From JAIVHC01 sp049975505 (GTDB lineage: Bacteria; Desulfobacterota; Desulfuromonadia; Desulfuromonadales; Desulfuromonadaceae), in NCBI GenBank assembly GCA_049975505.1, contig JBNGCY010000013.1:1-36406 (forward strand): 36,406 bases of DNA, given 5' to 3'. A model generated the notes under the pieces. That model was not told where the DNA came from, did not search any database, and saw nothing but the letters and a program-made list of their open reading frames with translations. Positions 1 to 8,509 of the stretch are shown here, piece after piece. A program made the position numbers and the translations under genes. Every line of letters starts with the position of its first letter. Position 1 is the stretch's first letter.

Positions 1-82
1 ATGGCCGTTCGACTGTCGCCGTCCGTGGCGACAGACGCCCTTTCCATGGGCACCACAAGTCCTCACCGGTAGCGGTGGTGAA
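1..82 (-). repeat. Intergenic palindromic repeat, copy 1 (cut by window edge)
   Basis: The reverse complement of this stretch matches 8356-8437 with only a few differences and 29584-29663 more loosely. It begins TTCACCACCGCTACCGGTGA, continues with CTTGTGGTGCCCATGG, and contains the hairpin CTGTCGCC-acggac-GGCGACAG. The window starts inside the element, so the inverted end seen in the other two copies is missing here. It lies just downstream of the tRNA terminator. Its function is unknown. It could be a MITE-like or REP-like element. Confidence 0.85.
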
Positions 83-86
83 TAAT

Positions 87-125
87 TACATAAATAAAAG
101 CCCCACCGCTTTCGCGATGAGGCTT
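87..125 (-). terminator. Rho-independent terminator of the tRNA operon
   Basis: Read on the minus strand, AAGCCTCATCGC and GCGGTGGGGCTT form a 12-pair stem (a few G-U pairs) closed by a GAAA tetraloop, followed by TTTTATTTAT. It starts 7 bases after the 3' end of tRNA-Glu, as expected for the end of this tRNA transcript. Confidence 0.9.
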
Positions 126-131
126 ATATTC

Positions 132-209
132 TGGCGTCCCCAGGGGGATTCGAACCCCCGTCGCCGCCGTGAAAGGGCGGTGTCCTGGGCCAGGCTAGAC
201 GATAGGGAC
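132..209 (-). tRNA. tRNA-Glu (anticodon TTC)
   Basis: The minus strand folds as a complete tRNA. The acceptor GTCCCTA pairs with TGGGGAC, the discriminator is G and CCA is encoded. The anticodon arm CCGCC-CTTTCAC-GGCGG gives anticodon TTC, and the T arm GGGGG-TTCGAAT-CCCCC is perfect. It reads GAA/GAG. It is the second gene of a two-tRNA transcript, 16 bases after tRNA-Lys. A glutamate tRNA lies on the same chromosome segment as the gatCAB genes, but that is probably incidental. Confidence 0.97.
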
Positions 210-225
210 GTACTGGATAAAAAAA

Positions 226-301
226 TGGTGAGCCGGGGGGGGATCGAACCCACGACCATCTGATTAAAAGTCAGATGCTCTACCAACTGAGCTACCGGCT
301 C
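226..301 (-). tRNA. tRNA-Lys (anticodon TTT)
   Basis: This is a complete tRNA on the minus strand. The acceptor GAGCCGG pairs with CCGGCTC, the discriminator is A and CCA is encoded. The D arm contains AGCTCAGTTGGTAGAGC, the anticodon loop is CTTTTAA (anticodon TTT), and the T arm carries GGGTTCGATCCCC. It is the first gene after the promoter at 314-342 and precedes tRNA-Glu. Confidence 0.97.
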
Positions 302-313
302 ACAACGTGGAGT

Positions 314-342
314 GTTATACGCGATGCGGTTTTTGAAGTCAA
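314..342 (-). promoter_or_regulatory. Sigma-70 type promoter of the tRNA-Lys/tRNA-Glu operon
   Basis: The minus strand has TTGACT, a 17-base spacer and TATAAC. The -10 ends 13 bases before the mature 5' end of tRNA-Lys. It lies between the purA stop codon and the tRNAs, so the tRNAs need not depend on read-through from purA. Confidence 0.8.
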
Positions 343-393
343 TGCTTTTTTGTCAAAAATTCAACCGCGTTAGCACAACCTGACAAGTGTAGG

Positions 394-1692
394 TTATTCG
401 CCGTTAAACGGATCGCGAATCTGGATGGTCTGGTCGCGGCGCGCCCCCACCGAAGCCAGAACTACCTGACATTTACACACCTCTTCGAGCTTATTCAGGT
501 AGCTGCGCGTTTGCGGTGGGAGTTCGTCATAGGTGGAAATATTACTGATGTCGGTATTCCAGCCGTCAATTTCTTCATAGACCGGTTTGCACTGGCTGAG
601 AATACTTGCATCATTGGGGAAGTTGGTGAGCATCTCTCCCTTATAGCTGTACGCCGTACACACCTTGATGCAGTCGAACTTATCGAGAACATCGAGTTTG
701 GTGATTGCGAGCCCGGTAAGGCCGTTGGTGCGCACAGCTTCGCGCAGGGCCACGGCATCAAACCATCCGGTGCGGCGCGGGCGTCCGGTGGTGGCGCCGA
801 ATTCTACCCCGGCTCTACGGATTCTTTCGCCCACCCCATCGTCGAGTTCAGTAGGGAACGGCCCCTCCCCCACACGGGTTACATATGCTTTGGAGATGCC
901 GATAACTTCGTTGATAAAGCGGGGACCGAACCCGGCACCGATGGAAGCACCGCCGGCGATGGTAGAGGATGAAGTGACATACGGGTACGTACCGTGATCT
1001 ACATCCAGCAGACTGCCCTGAGCGCCTTCAAACAGGATATTTTCCCCTTTGGTGCGGCACGCATCCAGGAGAACGGAGCTGTTGCCTACAAAGCGCTTCA
1101 GCACCTCGCCATAGGCGCGGTACTCATCCAGAATCTGCTCTTCGTTCAGGGGTGGCTGTTTGAGAAAGTGCTCGAGGAAGAAATTCTTTTCCGGCAGGAG
1201 TTCTTTCAGCTTTGCGGCGAAGCGCTCGGGCTCGATCAGGTCTATGAGCCTTATCCCCCGGCGTCCCACTTTGTCTTCGTAGGTGGGGCCGATCCCCCGC
1301 CCTGTTGTGCCGATGCGGCGCTCGCCGGGCTTGTTCTCGCGCGCGATATCGATCTCTTTGTGGTAGGGCATGATGATATGCACATTGCGGTCAATCACCA
1401 GTTGAGAATCATCCTGAAGATACCCCTTCTTTTTGAGGCCTTCGATCTCTTCGATGAATACCTTGGGATCGAGTACAACCCCGTTGCCGATGATACATTT
1501 TTTCCCCTCGTGCAGAATGCCGGAAGGGATTAGATGGAGGACGGTTTTTTCGTCCCCGACAACCAGAGTGTGCCCGGCGTTATTCCCGCCCTGATAGCGG
1601 ACTACCGCATGCGAGCGTTCGGTATAAATATCCACTACCTTGCCTTTGCCTTCGTCGCCCCACTGAGCGCCAACGACTACAACGTTTGCCAT
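394..1692 (-). CDS. purA: Adenylosuccinate synthetase
   Basis: It catalyses GTP-dependent joining of IMP and aspartate to adenylosuccinate, the first committed step from IMP to AMP, in the cytoplasm. The 432-residue protein has the usual family length. The N-terminal GDEGKGK loop is at residues 12-18, with the catalytic Asp13 and His41 of the GGNNAGHT motif in their usual places, and the GRPRRTGWFDAV motif lies in the C-terminal half. The frame is open upstream to position 1725, but the ATG at 1692 is chosen because it gives the conserved MANVVVVGAQWGDEGKGK start and is preceded by AAAGGAG at good spacing; the longer form would overlap hisZ. It is the last protein gene of serA-hisZ-purA, 22 bases after hisZ. 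Confidence 0.97.
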   Translation of the reverse strand: MANVVVVGAQWGDEGKGKVVDIYTERSHAVVRYQGGNNAGHTLVVGDEKTVLHLIPSGILHEGKKCIIGNGVVLDPKVFIEEIEGLKKKGYLQDDSQLVIDRNVHIIMPYHKEIDIARENKPGERRIGTTGRGIGPTYEDKVGRRGIRLIDLIEPERFAAKLKELLPEKNFFLEHFLKQPPLNEEQILDEYRAYGEVLKRFVGNSSVLLDACRTKGENILFEGAQGSLLDVDHGTYPYVTSSSTIAGGASIGAGFGPRFINEVIGISKAYVTRVGEGPFPTELDDGVGERIRRAGVEFGATTGRPRRTGWFDAVALREAVRTNGLTGLAITKLDVLDKFDCIKVCTAYSYKGEMLTNFPNDASILSQCKPVYEEIDGWNTDISNISTYDELPPQTRSYLNKLEEVCKCQVVLASVGARRDQTIQIRDPFNGE

Positions 1693-1714
1693 GTGAGTTT
1701 TCTCCTTTGGTATA

Positions 1715-2992
1715 TTATAAATCAACCGGGCTGCTGAGCAGAGCAGAAACCGTTGATTGTCTGATTTCCCGGGTTTTAAAAGATTGAATGGTGGCGCTTT
1801 CCCCGTCGCTGCCGATGCTGATCAGAGTACGGCAGTGAAATTTGCGCACTTCGTGCGCATCGGGTTCGGAGCCGAACCTGGTACATGCCGATCTGCCTTG
1901 TGCCCGCAGATGGCGCGCAAGTTTATAGGCTTTGCTGTCGTTGTGCTCCTCTGTATTGATGAGGATATCCACCCCCGGTTGTGCGGCTTCTTCAAGAATG
2001 TCCGACATGGAGAACAGCAGATTCAGCAGATTGAAGGCGAAACCGGTCGCCGGGGTGGGACGGCCGTAATTGGCCGTGAGTCCGTCATAACGTCCCCCCA
2101 GACACACCGCCTCGCCGAAGCCGCTCAAAAATCCCTGGAAGGTGACGCCGGAGTAGTAGTCCAGACCGCGCAATTCACCCAGATCTAGGGTGATGCGGGC
2201 ATCACTCTGATGCAGATCCAGAATGCGGATTACCTCATACAGGTTGTCCAGAGCGCGTTTTGAGCGTTCATTACTGACGGCGGCAGCGGCATGCTCCAGA
2301 ACCTCGCGCCCGCCGAAGAGGCGTGGCAGCGCAAGGAGTTCATCCCCTTGGGCGCTGCTGATATTGAGTTTTTCAAGCTCTGCCTTCAGACTGGAGCTGT
2401 CCTTGTGCAACAGATGCTGTTCGAGGGTGCTTTTCTGGGCCGCATCCAGATCCAGCCCCTGGAGGACGCCGCGGTAGAATTCCACCTGGCCGATGTCGAT
2501 GGTGTACTCAGGCGCCCCCAGCTGCTCCAGACATTCGAGGGCCATGGCGATCATCTCCGCATCTGCGCTCGCAGATGGCGTCCCGATCATCTCCACGCCG
2601 GACTGGAAAATTTCGCGATTTTTGCCCGCCTGCTGCTCGGTATGGCGCAGAACCCGCCCCGAATAGCTTAGACGCTGGGGCAGGGGAGCCTCGTGCATGC
2701 GGGTGGCAAAGATACGTGCCACCTGCGGCGTGATATCCGGCGGGAAGGCGAGCAGCTCTCCGCTGTGGCGATCGTCAAAACGCTGGGTGCAGCTGTGCAG
2801 ATCGCTGCCGAGGCCGCGTTCGAGCACATTGTGAAACTCCAGTGCCGGGGGAATGATGGTCTGGTAACCCCAGGCTTTAAAGGTCTGATGGAGTTTCTCC
2901 TGGATGTAGTGGATTTTTACCGCGTTAACCGGAAGAAAATCTTTGACCCCTTTGGGGATCATGGCTTCGCTGGGTAAATTGTGTGCATTCAT
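1715..2992 (-). CDS. hisZ: ATP phosphoribosyltransferase regulatory subunit HisZ
   Basis: This class II histidyl-tRNA-synthetase-like protein lacks tRNA charging activity and activates the short-form HisG (first step of histidine synthesis) as a hetero-octamer. The 425-residue protein has the N-terminal GVKDFLP motif, the class II motif 2 region around FPPDITPQVAR and YSGRVLRHTEQQAG, and the LGGRYDGL motif of HisRS-like folds, without a C-terminal anticodon-binding domain of the HisRS type. HisZ is found in organisms with short HisG; no hisG lies in this window. Its ATG overlaps the serA stop codon as ATGA, indicating translational coupling, and purA follows 22 bases later. Confidence 0.9.
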   Translation of the reverse strand: MNAHNLPSEAMIPKGVKDFLPVNAVKIHYIQEKLHQTFKAWGYQTIIPPALEFHNVLERGLGSDLHSCTQRFDDRHSGELLAFPPDITPQVARIFATRMHEAPLPQRLSYSGRVLRHTEQQAGKNREIFQSGVEMIGTPSASADAEMIAMALECLEQLGAPEYTIDIGQVEFYRGVLQGLDLDAAQKSTLEQHLLHKDSSSLKAELEKLNISSAQGDELLALPRLFGGREVLEHAAAAVSNERSKRALDNLYEVIRILDLHQSDARITLDLGELRGLDYYSGVTFQGFLSGFGEAVCLGGRYDGLTANYGRPTPATGFAFNLLNLLFSMSDILEEAAQPGVDILINTEEHNDSKAYKLARHLRAQGRSACTRFGSEPDAHEVRKFHCRTLISIGSDGESATIQSFKTREIRQSTVSALLSSPVDL

Positions 2993-4620
2993 TTAAGGGT
3001 ATCCGTACTTAAAGGGTGAAGATCGTCTGCCATGGGGGGCAGGGTTACCTGACGCGCAGAAATAATACGCGGATCCTGGCGCAGTTTTTCCATTACCGCA
3101 TCGGGGATGGTATGGTCGACGGTGAGAAGAGAAACCGCTTTGCCGCTGTTTTCGCGCCGGGATAGATTCATCATGGCGACATTGATGCCGGCCTGTTCGA
3201 GCACGGTGCCGAGCAGGGCAAGAACCCCGGGTTTGTCGAGATTGTTCACCACCAGAATGGTGCCCTCGGGAATATTTTCCACCTGATAGCCGTCGACGCG
3301 GATAATGCGGCATTCCCGATTTAAAAACAGTGCTCCGCTCACCGACTGAGTTCCTTCCTCACCACTGATTCTGAGGGTAAGGGTGTTTGAATAACCGTCG
3401 GTAACATTGGTGCGGGTCTCTTTAACTTCAATCCCGCGTTTCTGGACAATGTGGCGCGCATTGACATAGTTGACCCTGGATCCGATTATCGGGGTCAGCA
3501 GGCCCTTCAGCGCCGCCATGCTCATGGGCTCTGTGGGATAGTTGATCACGCTGCCCGCGTACTCAATGCTGATGCTGTTGAAGGGCTTATTGAGCAGCTG
3601 AGCCAGGAACGATCCCAGTCGTTCGGCCAGATTCAGGTACGGCCACAGGGTTTTGAGCTGATCGGCATTTACTGAAGGCACATTGAGGGCGTTGTTGACC
3701 ACACCGCGCTGAAGAAAGTCGAGCACCTGCACGGCTGCCTGTTTAGTCACATTTATCTGCGCATCCACAGTGGCGGCGCGCAGATGCGGGGTGCAGATGA
3801 CGCTGTCCATCTGCAGCAGGCGGTTTTTGACATCCGGAGGTTCGACCGCAAAAGCGTCGAGGGCGGCGCCGGCGACGATGCCGCTCTCCAGAGCTTCGAT
3901 AAGGTCTTCCTCATTCAGAAGGCGCCCGGAGGCGCAGTTAATCAGATAACATCCCCGTTTCAGGCGCGCAAAGGTGGAGGCGTTGAGCATCTCTTCGGTT
4001 TCCAGATTCAGCGGAACGTGAAGAGAGAGAAAGTCAACATTTTCAAGCAGCTCATTGAAAGAGACCTTGCGCGCCCCAAGATTTTTGATCACCTCGGCCG
4101 ACAGGTAGGGATCGTAAAGGATGGTCTCCATGCTCAGGCCGCGGGCAAATTCAATTACGCGCCGCGCGATCTTGCCGCCACCGATGATTCCCAGCGTTTT
4201 GCCGTGGATGTCGGAGCCATTGAAGGGAGCGGAATCCCATTTGCCCTGCTTTACCGCAAAACACGCCTGGGGGATGCGCCGCGCCAGGGCGAGCATCATG
4301 GCGATGGTGTGTTCCGCCATGGTGGTTGTGCTTCCCGAAGGGGTATTGGTTACTACGACTCCCTTCTGGTTGGCTGCGTGCATATCGATATTTTCCACCC
4401 CGATGCCGGCACGGGCAATGATGCGCAGGCTGTTGGCTGCTTCAAGCAACTCAGCGTCAACCTCGGTGCCGCCGCGCACGAGAAGAGCCTCGGCATCCGC
4501 AATTGCCGCGCGCAGCTCTTCGCGCTCGATGCTCGGACGGTAGTCGAGCTTGATCCCCTCGGCATTCTTCAGGATTTCAAGCGCTTCAGGGGAAAAATTG
4601 TCGCAAACAAGGATTTTCAA
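2989..4620 (-). CDS. serA: D-3-phosphoglycerate dehydrogenase (ASB and ACT domains)
   Basis: It oxidises 3-phosphoglycerate to 3-phosphohydroxypyruvate, the first step of serine synthesis. The 543-residue protein is the long form: substrate and NAD-binding domains at about 1-310, an intervening ASB-type regulatory domain at about 320-450, and a C-terminal ACT domain at about 455-525, which in this family binds serine as feedback inhibitor. The start is TTG at 4620: it gives the conserved MKILVCDNFS beginning and an in-frame stop lies a few codons upstream; the Shine-Dalgarno sequence is weak. Oddity: the catalytic region reads CASGRLLNEE (about 229-238), where family members normally have CARGG-V-DE, so Ser231 sits at the catalytic Arg position. 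The His motif is PHLRAAT rather than PHLGAST, and the Rossmann loop is GGGKIA. Glu260 and His279 remain. Confidence 0.9.
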   Translation of the reverse strand: MKILVCDNFSPEALEILKNAEGIKLDYRPSIEREELRAAIADAEALLVRGGTEVDAELLEAANSLRIIARAGIGVENIDMHAANQKGVVVTNTPSGSTTTMAEHTIAMMLALARRIPQACFAVKQGKWDSAPFNGSDIHGKTLGIIGGGKIARRVIEFARGLSMETILYDPYLSAEVIKNLGARKVSFNELLENVDFLSLHVPLNLETEEMLNASTFARLKRGCYLINCASGRLLNEEDLIEALESGIVAGAALDAFAVEPPDVKNRLLQMDSVICTPHLRAATVDAQINVTKQAAVQVLDFLQRGVVNNALNVPSVNADQLKTLWPYLNLAERLGSFLAQLLNKPFNSISIEYAGSVINYPTEPMSMAALKGLLTPIIGSRVNYVNARHIVQKRGIEVKETRTNVTDGYSNTLTLRISGEEGTQSVSGALFLNRECRIIRVDGYQVENIPEGTILVVNNLDKPGVLALLGTVLEQAGINVAMMNLSRRENSGKAVSLLTVDHTIPDAVMEKLRQDPRIISARQVTLPPMADDLHPLSTDTLK

Positions 4621-4700
4621 TGCTATGACCTGTCATTGAAGAAGGGTAAACACAGGATGTGCCCAGGACATCAGGCGGTGTCTCTGAGCACATCAGCTTC

Positions 4701-4729
4701 AAACTAGCAACAGGGTATACTACTGTCAA
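4701..4729 (-). promoter_or_regulatory. Candidate sigma-70 promoter for serA-hisZ-purA
   Basis: The minus strand has a perfect TTGACA, a 17-base spacer and a poor -10 (TAGTTT), about 80 bases upstream of the serA TTG start. The good -35 and spacing support it; the -10 does not. Confidence 0.4.
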
Positions 4730-4733
4730 GTTC

Positions 4734-4838
4734 AAAGGCGGCGGGATGACATAAGCTCTGTATTGTGTAACCTGCTCCGCCTTTATCTGGCGGTAGCGCT
4801 GCCGGTGGTGCTCCCGGGCACATGCGCGTGTGGGAGCA
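4734..4838. other. Two inverted repeats in the serA/gatC divergent intergenic region
   Basis: The 441-base gap between serA and gatC holds no convincing gene. It contains AAAGGCGG at 4734-4741 facing CCGCCTTT at 4777-4784, and TGCTCCC at 4809-4815 facing GGGAGCA at 4832-4838. Neither is followed by a clear T tract, so they are more likely operators or RNA structures than terminators. Confidence 0.4.
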
Positions 4839-4843
4839 TTTCG

Positions 4844-4873
4844 TTGAATAAAAGAGGCTGTTCGTGATACATC
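4844..4873 (+). promoter_or_regulatory. Weak candidate promoter for gatCAB
   Basis: TTGAAT, an 18-base spacer and TACATC, with TG one base before the -10 (extended -10 pattern). It would leave an untranslated leader of nearly 190 bases before gatC. No better match was found in the gap. Confidence 0.25.
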
Positions 4874-5061
4874 TAGCGGGTTTGGAAAATTATTTTATGG
4901 TTCCCGGTATAAGCAGCTGTTGCCGGCGCTACAGGCTGATCTGAGAGCCCTGGAATGGCGGGCCGATCCCGGGATGAGTTTATACGTATGGTTTTGTGAT
5001 TTGAGCTTCCGGTTGTTTTTTCCGTGAAGCGCCTACCCACAACAGAACAGGACAGGCAATT

Positions 5062-5355
5062 ATGGCACAGAAAATTACCCGTGAAGAAGTGGAACATGTG
5101 GCGCGTCTGGCGCGTCTGGAGTTTTCATCGGCGGAAGTGGAAGCTCTTACCAGTCAGCTCGATACCATTCTGGCCCATGTGGAACAACTGAATGAACTGG
5201 ATACCGAAGGGGTGGAGCCGACATCTCACGCTGTTGTGCTCGAAAATGCCTTTCGTGCGGATGAAGTCAGGGATTCCATCGGAGTGGAGAAGGCTCTGCA
5301 GAATGCCCCGGCCCAAGCGGAGGGATGCTTTGGAGTGCCCAAAGTGATTGAATAG
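5062..5355 (+). CDS. gatC: Asp-tRNA(Asn)/Glu-tRNA(Gln) amidotransferase subunit C
   Basis: This is the small belt subunit that wraps around GatA and stabilises the GatCAB complex, which converts misacylated Glu-tRNA(Gln) or Asp-tRNA(Asn) to the amide form. The 97-residue protein has the family's usual length and its typical N-terminal pattern: ITREEVEHVARLARLEF, then a helix ending LDTILAHVEQLNELDT-GVEPT, and a C-terminal VPKVIE tail. The ATG is preceded by AGGACAGG. It is the first gene of gatC-gatA-gatB and is followed by gatA after 65 bases. Confidence 0.95.
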   Translation: MAQKITREEVEHVARLARLEFSSAEVEALTSQLDTILAHVEQLNELDTEGVEPTSHAVVLENAFRADEVRDSIGVEKALQNAPAQAEGCFGVPKVIE

Positions 5356-5420
5356 ATCAGATCTTGTCAATTTGCATCCCCCTGCACAGCATACATAGTT
5401 ATAGATGTCACGGAGTTAAA

Positions 5421-6878
5421 ATGGAACTTACCGATCTAACACTTCATGAAATGATCCGTCGGCTTGGCGCAGGTGAAATCACCTCTGTCGCTCTTACTCA
5501 GGCCTGTCTTGAGCGTATAGATGCCACGGATTCAGACCTCAATGCGTTTATCAGCGTGTGTCGGGATGAAGCCCTTGCCGCGGCACGGGAAGCGGATGCC
5601 CGTCTGGCAAAGGGGGACGCCCCGGCCCTTACCGGAGTGCCGGTGGCGCTGAAGGATATCTTTGTAACGCAAGGCATAAAAACCACCTGCGCATCCAGAA
5701 TTCTTGCGAATTTCATCCCCCCCTATGACGGTACCGCAGTCCGGAAACTCAAGGAGCAGGGGGCGGTGATTGTGGGCAAGCTCAATATGGATGAGTTTGC
5801 CATGGGCAGTTCCAACGAAAACAGCGCCTACGGTGCGGTGCGCAACCCCTGGAACCTGGACAGGGTTCCAGGTGGATCTTCAGGTGGCAGTGCCGCATGT
5901 GTGGCCGCACGCCAGGTGCCCGCAAGTCTGGGAACCGATACCGGAGGATCGATCCGGCAGCCGGCCTCCCACTGCGGGGTGGTGGGGCTGAAACCCACCT
6001 ACGGCAGGGTTTCGCGCTATGGCGTGGTCGCGTTTGCCTCATCCCTGGATCAGGTGGGTCCTCTGGCGCGCAATGTGCGTGACTGTGCCATCATGCTTCA
6101 GGCAGTGGCGGGATATGACCCTATGGATTCCACCTCTGTAGATACTCCGGTGCCCGATTATCTCTCCGGCCTGGAAGAGGGCGTAGAGGGGATGAAGATC
6201 GGTCTGCCTCAAGAATATTTTGTCTCCGGACTGGATCCGGAAGTGAAGCAGGCGGTGGAGCAGGCGGTGGAGCGCTACCGGGAGCTCGGCGCTGAAGTTG
6301 TTGAAGTGAGCCTTCCACATACGCGCTATGCGGTGTCGTGCTATTACCTGATCGCAACGGCTGAAGCTTCGAGTAACCTGGCGCGCTACGACGGGGTGCG
6401 CTTCGGCGAACGAGTGGACCCGGGCAAAGGGCTTATCGATATGTACACCGCAACGCGCTCTGAAGGGTTTGGTGCCGAGGTGAAACGGCGTATCATGCTC
6501 GGCACCTATGCCCTTTCTTCGGGGTATTACGATGCCTACTATCTCAAGGCGCAGAAGGTGCGCACCCTGATCCGCAATGATTTTCTTTCAGCGTATGAAA
6601 AGGTTGACTGCATCCTTACTCCGGTAGCGCCGACTCCGGCCTTTGCTCTGGGGGATAAGACCGCGGATCCGCTGCAGATGTATCTTTCCGACATTTTCAC
6701 CCTATCGGCGAACCTCGCGGGAATCTGCGGTTTGAGCCTGCCATGTGGGCGCTCTGAAAACGGAATGCCCATCGGCTTTCAGTTGCTCGGTAAACCGTTT
6801 GACGAGGCCGGACTGTTGCGTACCGGATTTGCGTATGAACACACGGAAAAATGGCACGAAGCGCGCCCGAGCATATAG
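5421..6878 (+). CDS. gatA: Asp-tRNA(Asn)/Glu-tRNA(Gln) amidotransferase subunit A
   Basis: This is the glutaminase subunit of GatCAB, which releases ammonia from glutamine and passes it to GatB. The 485-residue protein has the amidase signature with the Ser-cisSer-Lys triad: Lys78 in VALKDIF, Ser153 in GGSSGGSAA and Ser177 in GTDTGGSIR. The frame is open back to 5364, but the ATG at 5421 is used because it is preceded by GGAG at correct spacing and gives the family start MELTDLTLHE. gatB follows after 18 bases. Having the whole GatCAB set implies that this organism makes Gln-tRNA, Asn-tRNA or both by transamidation. Confidence 0.97.
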   Translation: MELTDLTLHEMIRRLGAGEITSVALTQACLERIDATDSDLNAFISVCRDEALAAAREADARLAKGDAPALTGVPVALKDIFVTQGIKTTCASRILANFIPPYDGTAVRKLKEQGAVIVGKLNMDEFAMGSSNENSAYGAVRNPWNLDRVPGGSSGGSAACVAARQVPASLGTDTGGSIRQPASHCGVVGLKPTYGRVSRYGVVAFASSLDQVGPLARNVRDCAIMLQAVAGYDPMDSTSVDTPVPDYLSGLEEGVEGMKIGLPQEYFVSGLDPEVKQAVEQAVERYRELGAEVVEVSLPHTRYAVSCYYLIATAEASSNLARYDGVRFGERVDPGKGLIDMYTATRSEGFGAEVKRRIMLGTYALSSGYYDAYYLKAQKVRTLIRNDFLSAYEKVDCILTPVAPTPAFALGDKTADPLQMYLSDIFTLSANLAGICGLSLPCGRSENGMPIGFQLLGKPFDEAGLLRTGFAYEHTEKWHEARPSI

Positions 6879-6896
6879 GAAAGGTTGCATAATACC

Positions 6897-8342
6897 ATGA
6901 GTGATACATATGAAGTAGTAATCGGGCTGGAAGTGCATGTCCAGCTTACCACCCAGACCAAGATATTCTGCGGCTGCACCACCGAGTACGGCAGCAGCCC
7001 CAACAGCCATACCTGTCCGGTGTGTCTGGGGATGCCCGGAGCTCTGCCGGTTCTCAACCGCCAGGTGGTGGAGAATGCCATCAAAGCCGGATTGGCAACC
7101 AACTGCAGTATCGCTCCGCGCTCCATCTTTGCGCGGAAAAATTATTTTTATCCCGATCTGCCCAAAGGGTATCAGATCTCCCAGTTTGAGCTTCCGGTCT
7201 GTGAACACGGTTATCTGGATATCGAAACCGAAGAACGCGGAAAACAGCGTATCGGTATCACCCGCATTCACATGGAGGAGGATGCAGGCAAACTGCTTCA
7301 CAGCAATGAGCCGGGTGTGGGTTCGCTGGTGGATCTGAACCGGGCATGTACTCCTTTGCTGGAGGTGGTATCCGAGCCGGATATGCGCAGCAGTGATGAG
7401 GCTATTGCATATCTGAAGCAGCTGCATCAGATTGTGCGCTATCTGGATATCTGCAACGGCAATCTCGAAGAGGGCTCGTTCCGCTGCGATGCCAACGTCT
7501 CCGTGCGGCCGCGCGGCCAGAAGGAATTCGGCACCCGCACTGAGCTCAAAAACATCAACTCCTTCCGCTTTATCAAGGAGGGGATCGAATACGAGGTGGA
7601 ACGCCAGATCGAGCTTATTGAAGATGGGGGCGAAGTGGTGCAGGAAACGCGCCTGTTTGACAGCGACAGCGGTACCACCCGCTCCATGCGCGGCAAGGAG
7701 GAGGCGCACGACTATCGCTATTTCCCCGACCCGGATCTGGTTCCACTGGTGATTGATTCAGAATGGGTGGCGCAGGTCAGGGACGAGATGCCGGAACTGC
7801 CGGTAGAAAAGATGCAGCGCTTTATAACCGAGTTCGATCTGCCCGCCTCCGTGGCCGAAGTCCTGACCGCCGAGCGTTCTTTTGCCGAGTACTTTGAAGC
7901 CTGCACCCGCCTGCACAAGGATGCGCGTGCCTGCGCCAACTGGGTGATGGGCGATATCCAGCGTATGCTCAACGAAACCGGGATGGATATAGAGCAGATT
8001 CCGGTTACTCCGGAAATGCTGTGCGGCATTCTGGAACGGATTGCTGACAACACCATCTCCGGCAAAATCGGCAAGCAGGTGTTTGACCTCATGTGGGAGA
8101 GCGGCAAAGATGCAGACACCATCATCGAGGAGCAGGGGCTGAAACAGGTAACGGATAGCGGCGCGCTTGAAGCAATGGTGGATGAAGTGATTGCCGCCAA
8201 TCCGGCTCAGGCCCAGGAATTCAAGGAAGGAAAGGATAAGCTCCTGGGATTTTTTGTCGGTCAGGTGATGAAAGCGAGCCGGGGCAAGGCGAATCCGGGA
8301 ATGGTTAACGAATTGCTGCGCAAGAAATTGCGGGGTGAATAA
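6897..8342 (+). CDS. gatB: Asp-tRNA(Asn)/Glu-tRNA(Gln) amidotransferase subunit B
   Basis: This is the kinase/transamidase subunit of GatCAB: it phosphorylates the misacylated tRNA carboxylate and uses ammonia from GatA. The 481-residue protein starts YEVVIGLEVHVQL and carries the zinc-binding cysteines Cys25, Cys27, Cys40 and Cys43 (CGC and CPVC). The catalytic cradle motif HMEEDAGK is present, and a C-terminal YqeY-like tail domain lies at about 400-481, ending PGMVNELLRKKL. The ATG at 6897 is preferred over an in-frame TTG at 6885, which would directly abut the GGAAAGG ribosome-binding site. Confidence 0.97.
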   Translation: MSDTYEVVIGLEVHVQLTTQTKIFCGCTTEYGSSPNSHTCPVCLGMPGALPVLNRQVVENAIKAGLATNCSIAPRSIFARKNYFYPDLPKGYQISQFELPVCEHGYLDIETEERGKQRIGITRIHMEEDAGKLLHSNEPGVGSLVDLNRACTPLLEVVSEPDMRSSDEAIAYLKQLHQIVRYLDICNGNLEEGSFRCDANVSVRPRGQKEFGTRTELKNINSFRFIKEGIEYEVERQIELIEDGGEVVQETRLFDSDSGTTRSMRGKEEAHDYRYFPDPDLVPLVIDSEWVAQVRDEMPELPVEKMQRFITEFDLPASVAEVLTAERSFAEYFEACTRLHKDARACANWVMGDIQRMLNETGMDIEQIPVTPEMLCGILERIADNTISGKIGKQVFDLMWESGKDADTIIEEQGLKQVTDSGALEAMVDEVIAANPAQAQEFKEGKDKLLGFFVGQVMKASRGKANPGMVNELLRKKLRGE

Positions 8343-8355
8343 GTCTCCCTGTAAC

Positions 8356-8473
8356 TTCACCACCGCTACCGGTGAGTGCTTGTGGTACCCATGGAAAGGG
8401 CGTCTGTCGCCACGGACGGCGACAGTCGAACGGCCATGGACGGCGCAAAGTGTCCCTTGGAATGGGTGCCACA
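8356..8473 (+). repeat. Intergenic palindromic repeat, copy 2 (complete)
   Basis: The element is about 118 bases. Its ends are imperfect inverted repeats: CTTGTGGTACCCATGGAAAG near the left faces CTTGGAATGGGTGCCACA at the right. The centre holds the hairpin CTGTCGCC-acggac-GGCGACAG and a second GGCCATGGACGGC motif. It fills the gap between gatB and the mtnA ribosome-binding site. Copies occur at 1-82 (inverted) and 29584-29716. It has no coding capacity, which fits a non-autonomous mobile element or an RNA-structure repeat. Confidence 0.85.
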
Positions 8474-8509
8474 TGGCATTACTGAGTAGTTTTTGAAAGG
8501 AACAGATTC

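Noticed and set aside
4873..5097. Minus-strand ORF of 74 codons overlapping gatC start
   Set aside because: Shadow of the gatC leader and coding region, with no ribosome-binding site or recognisable product.
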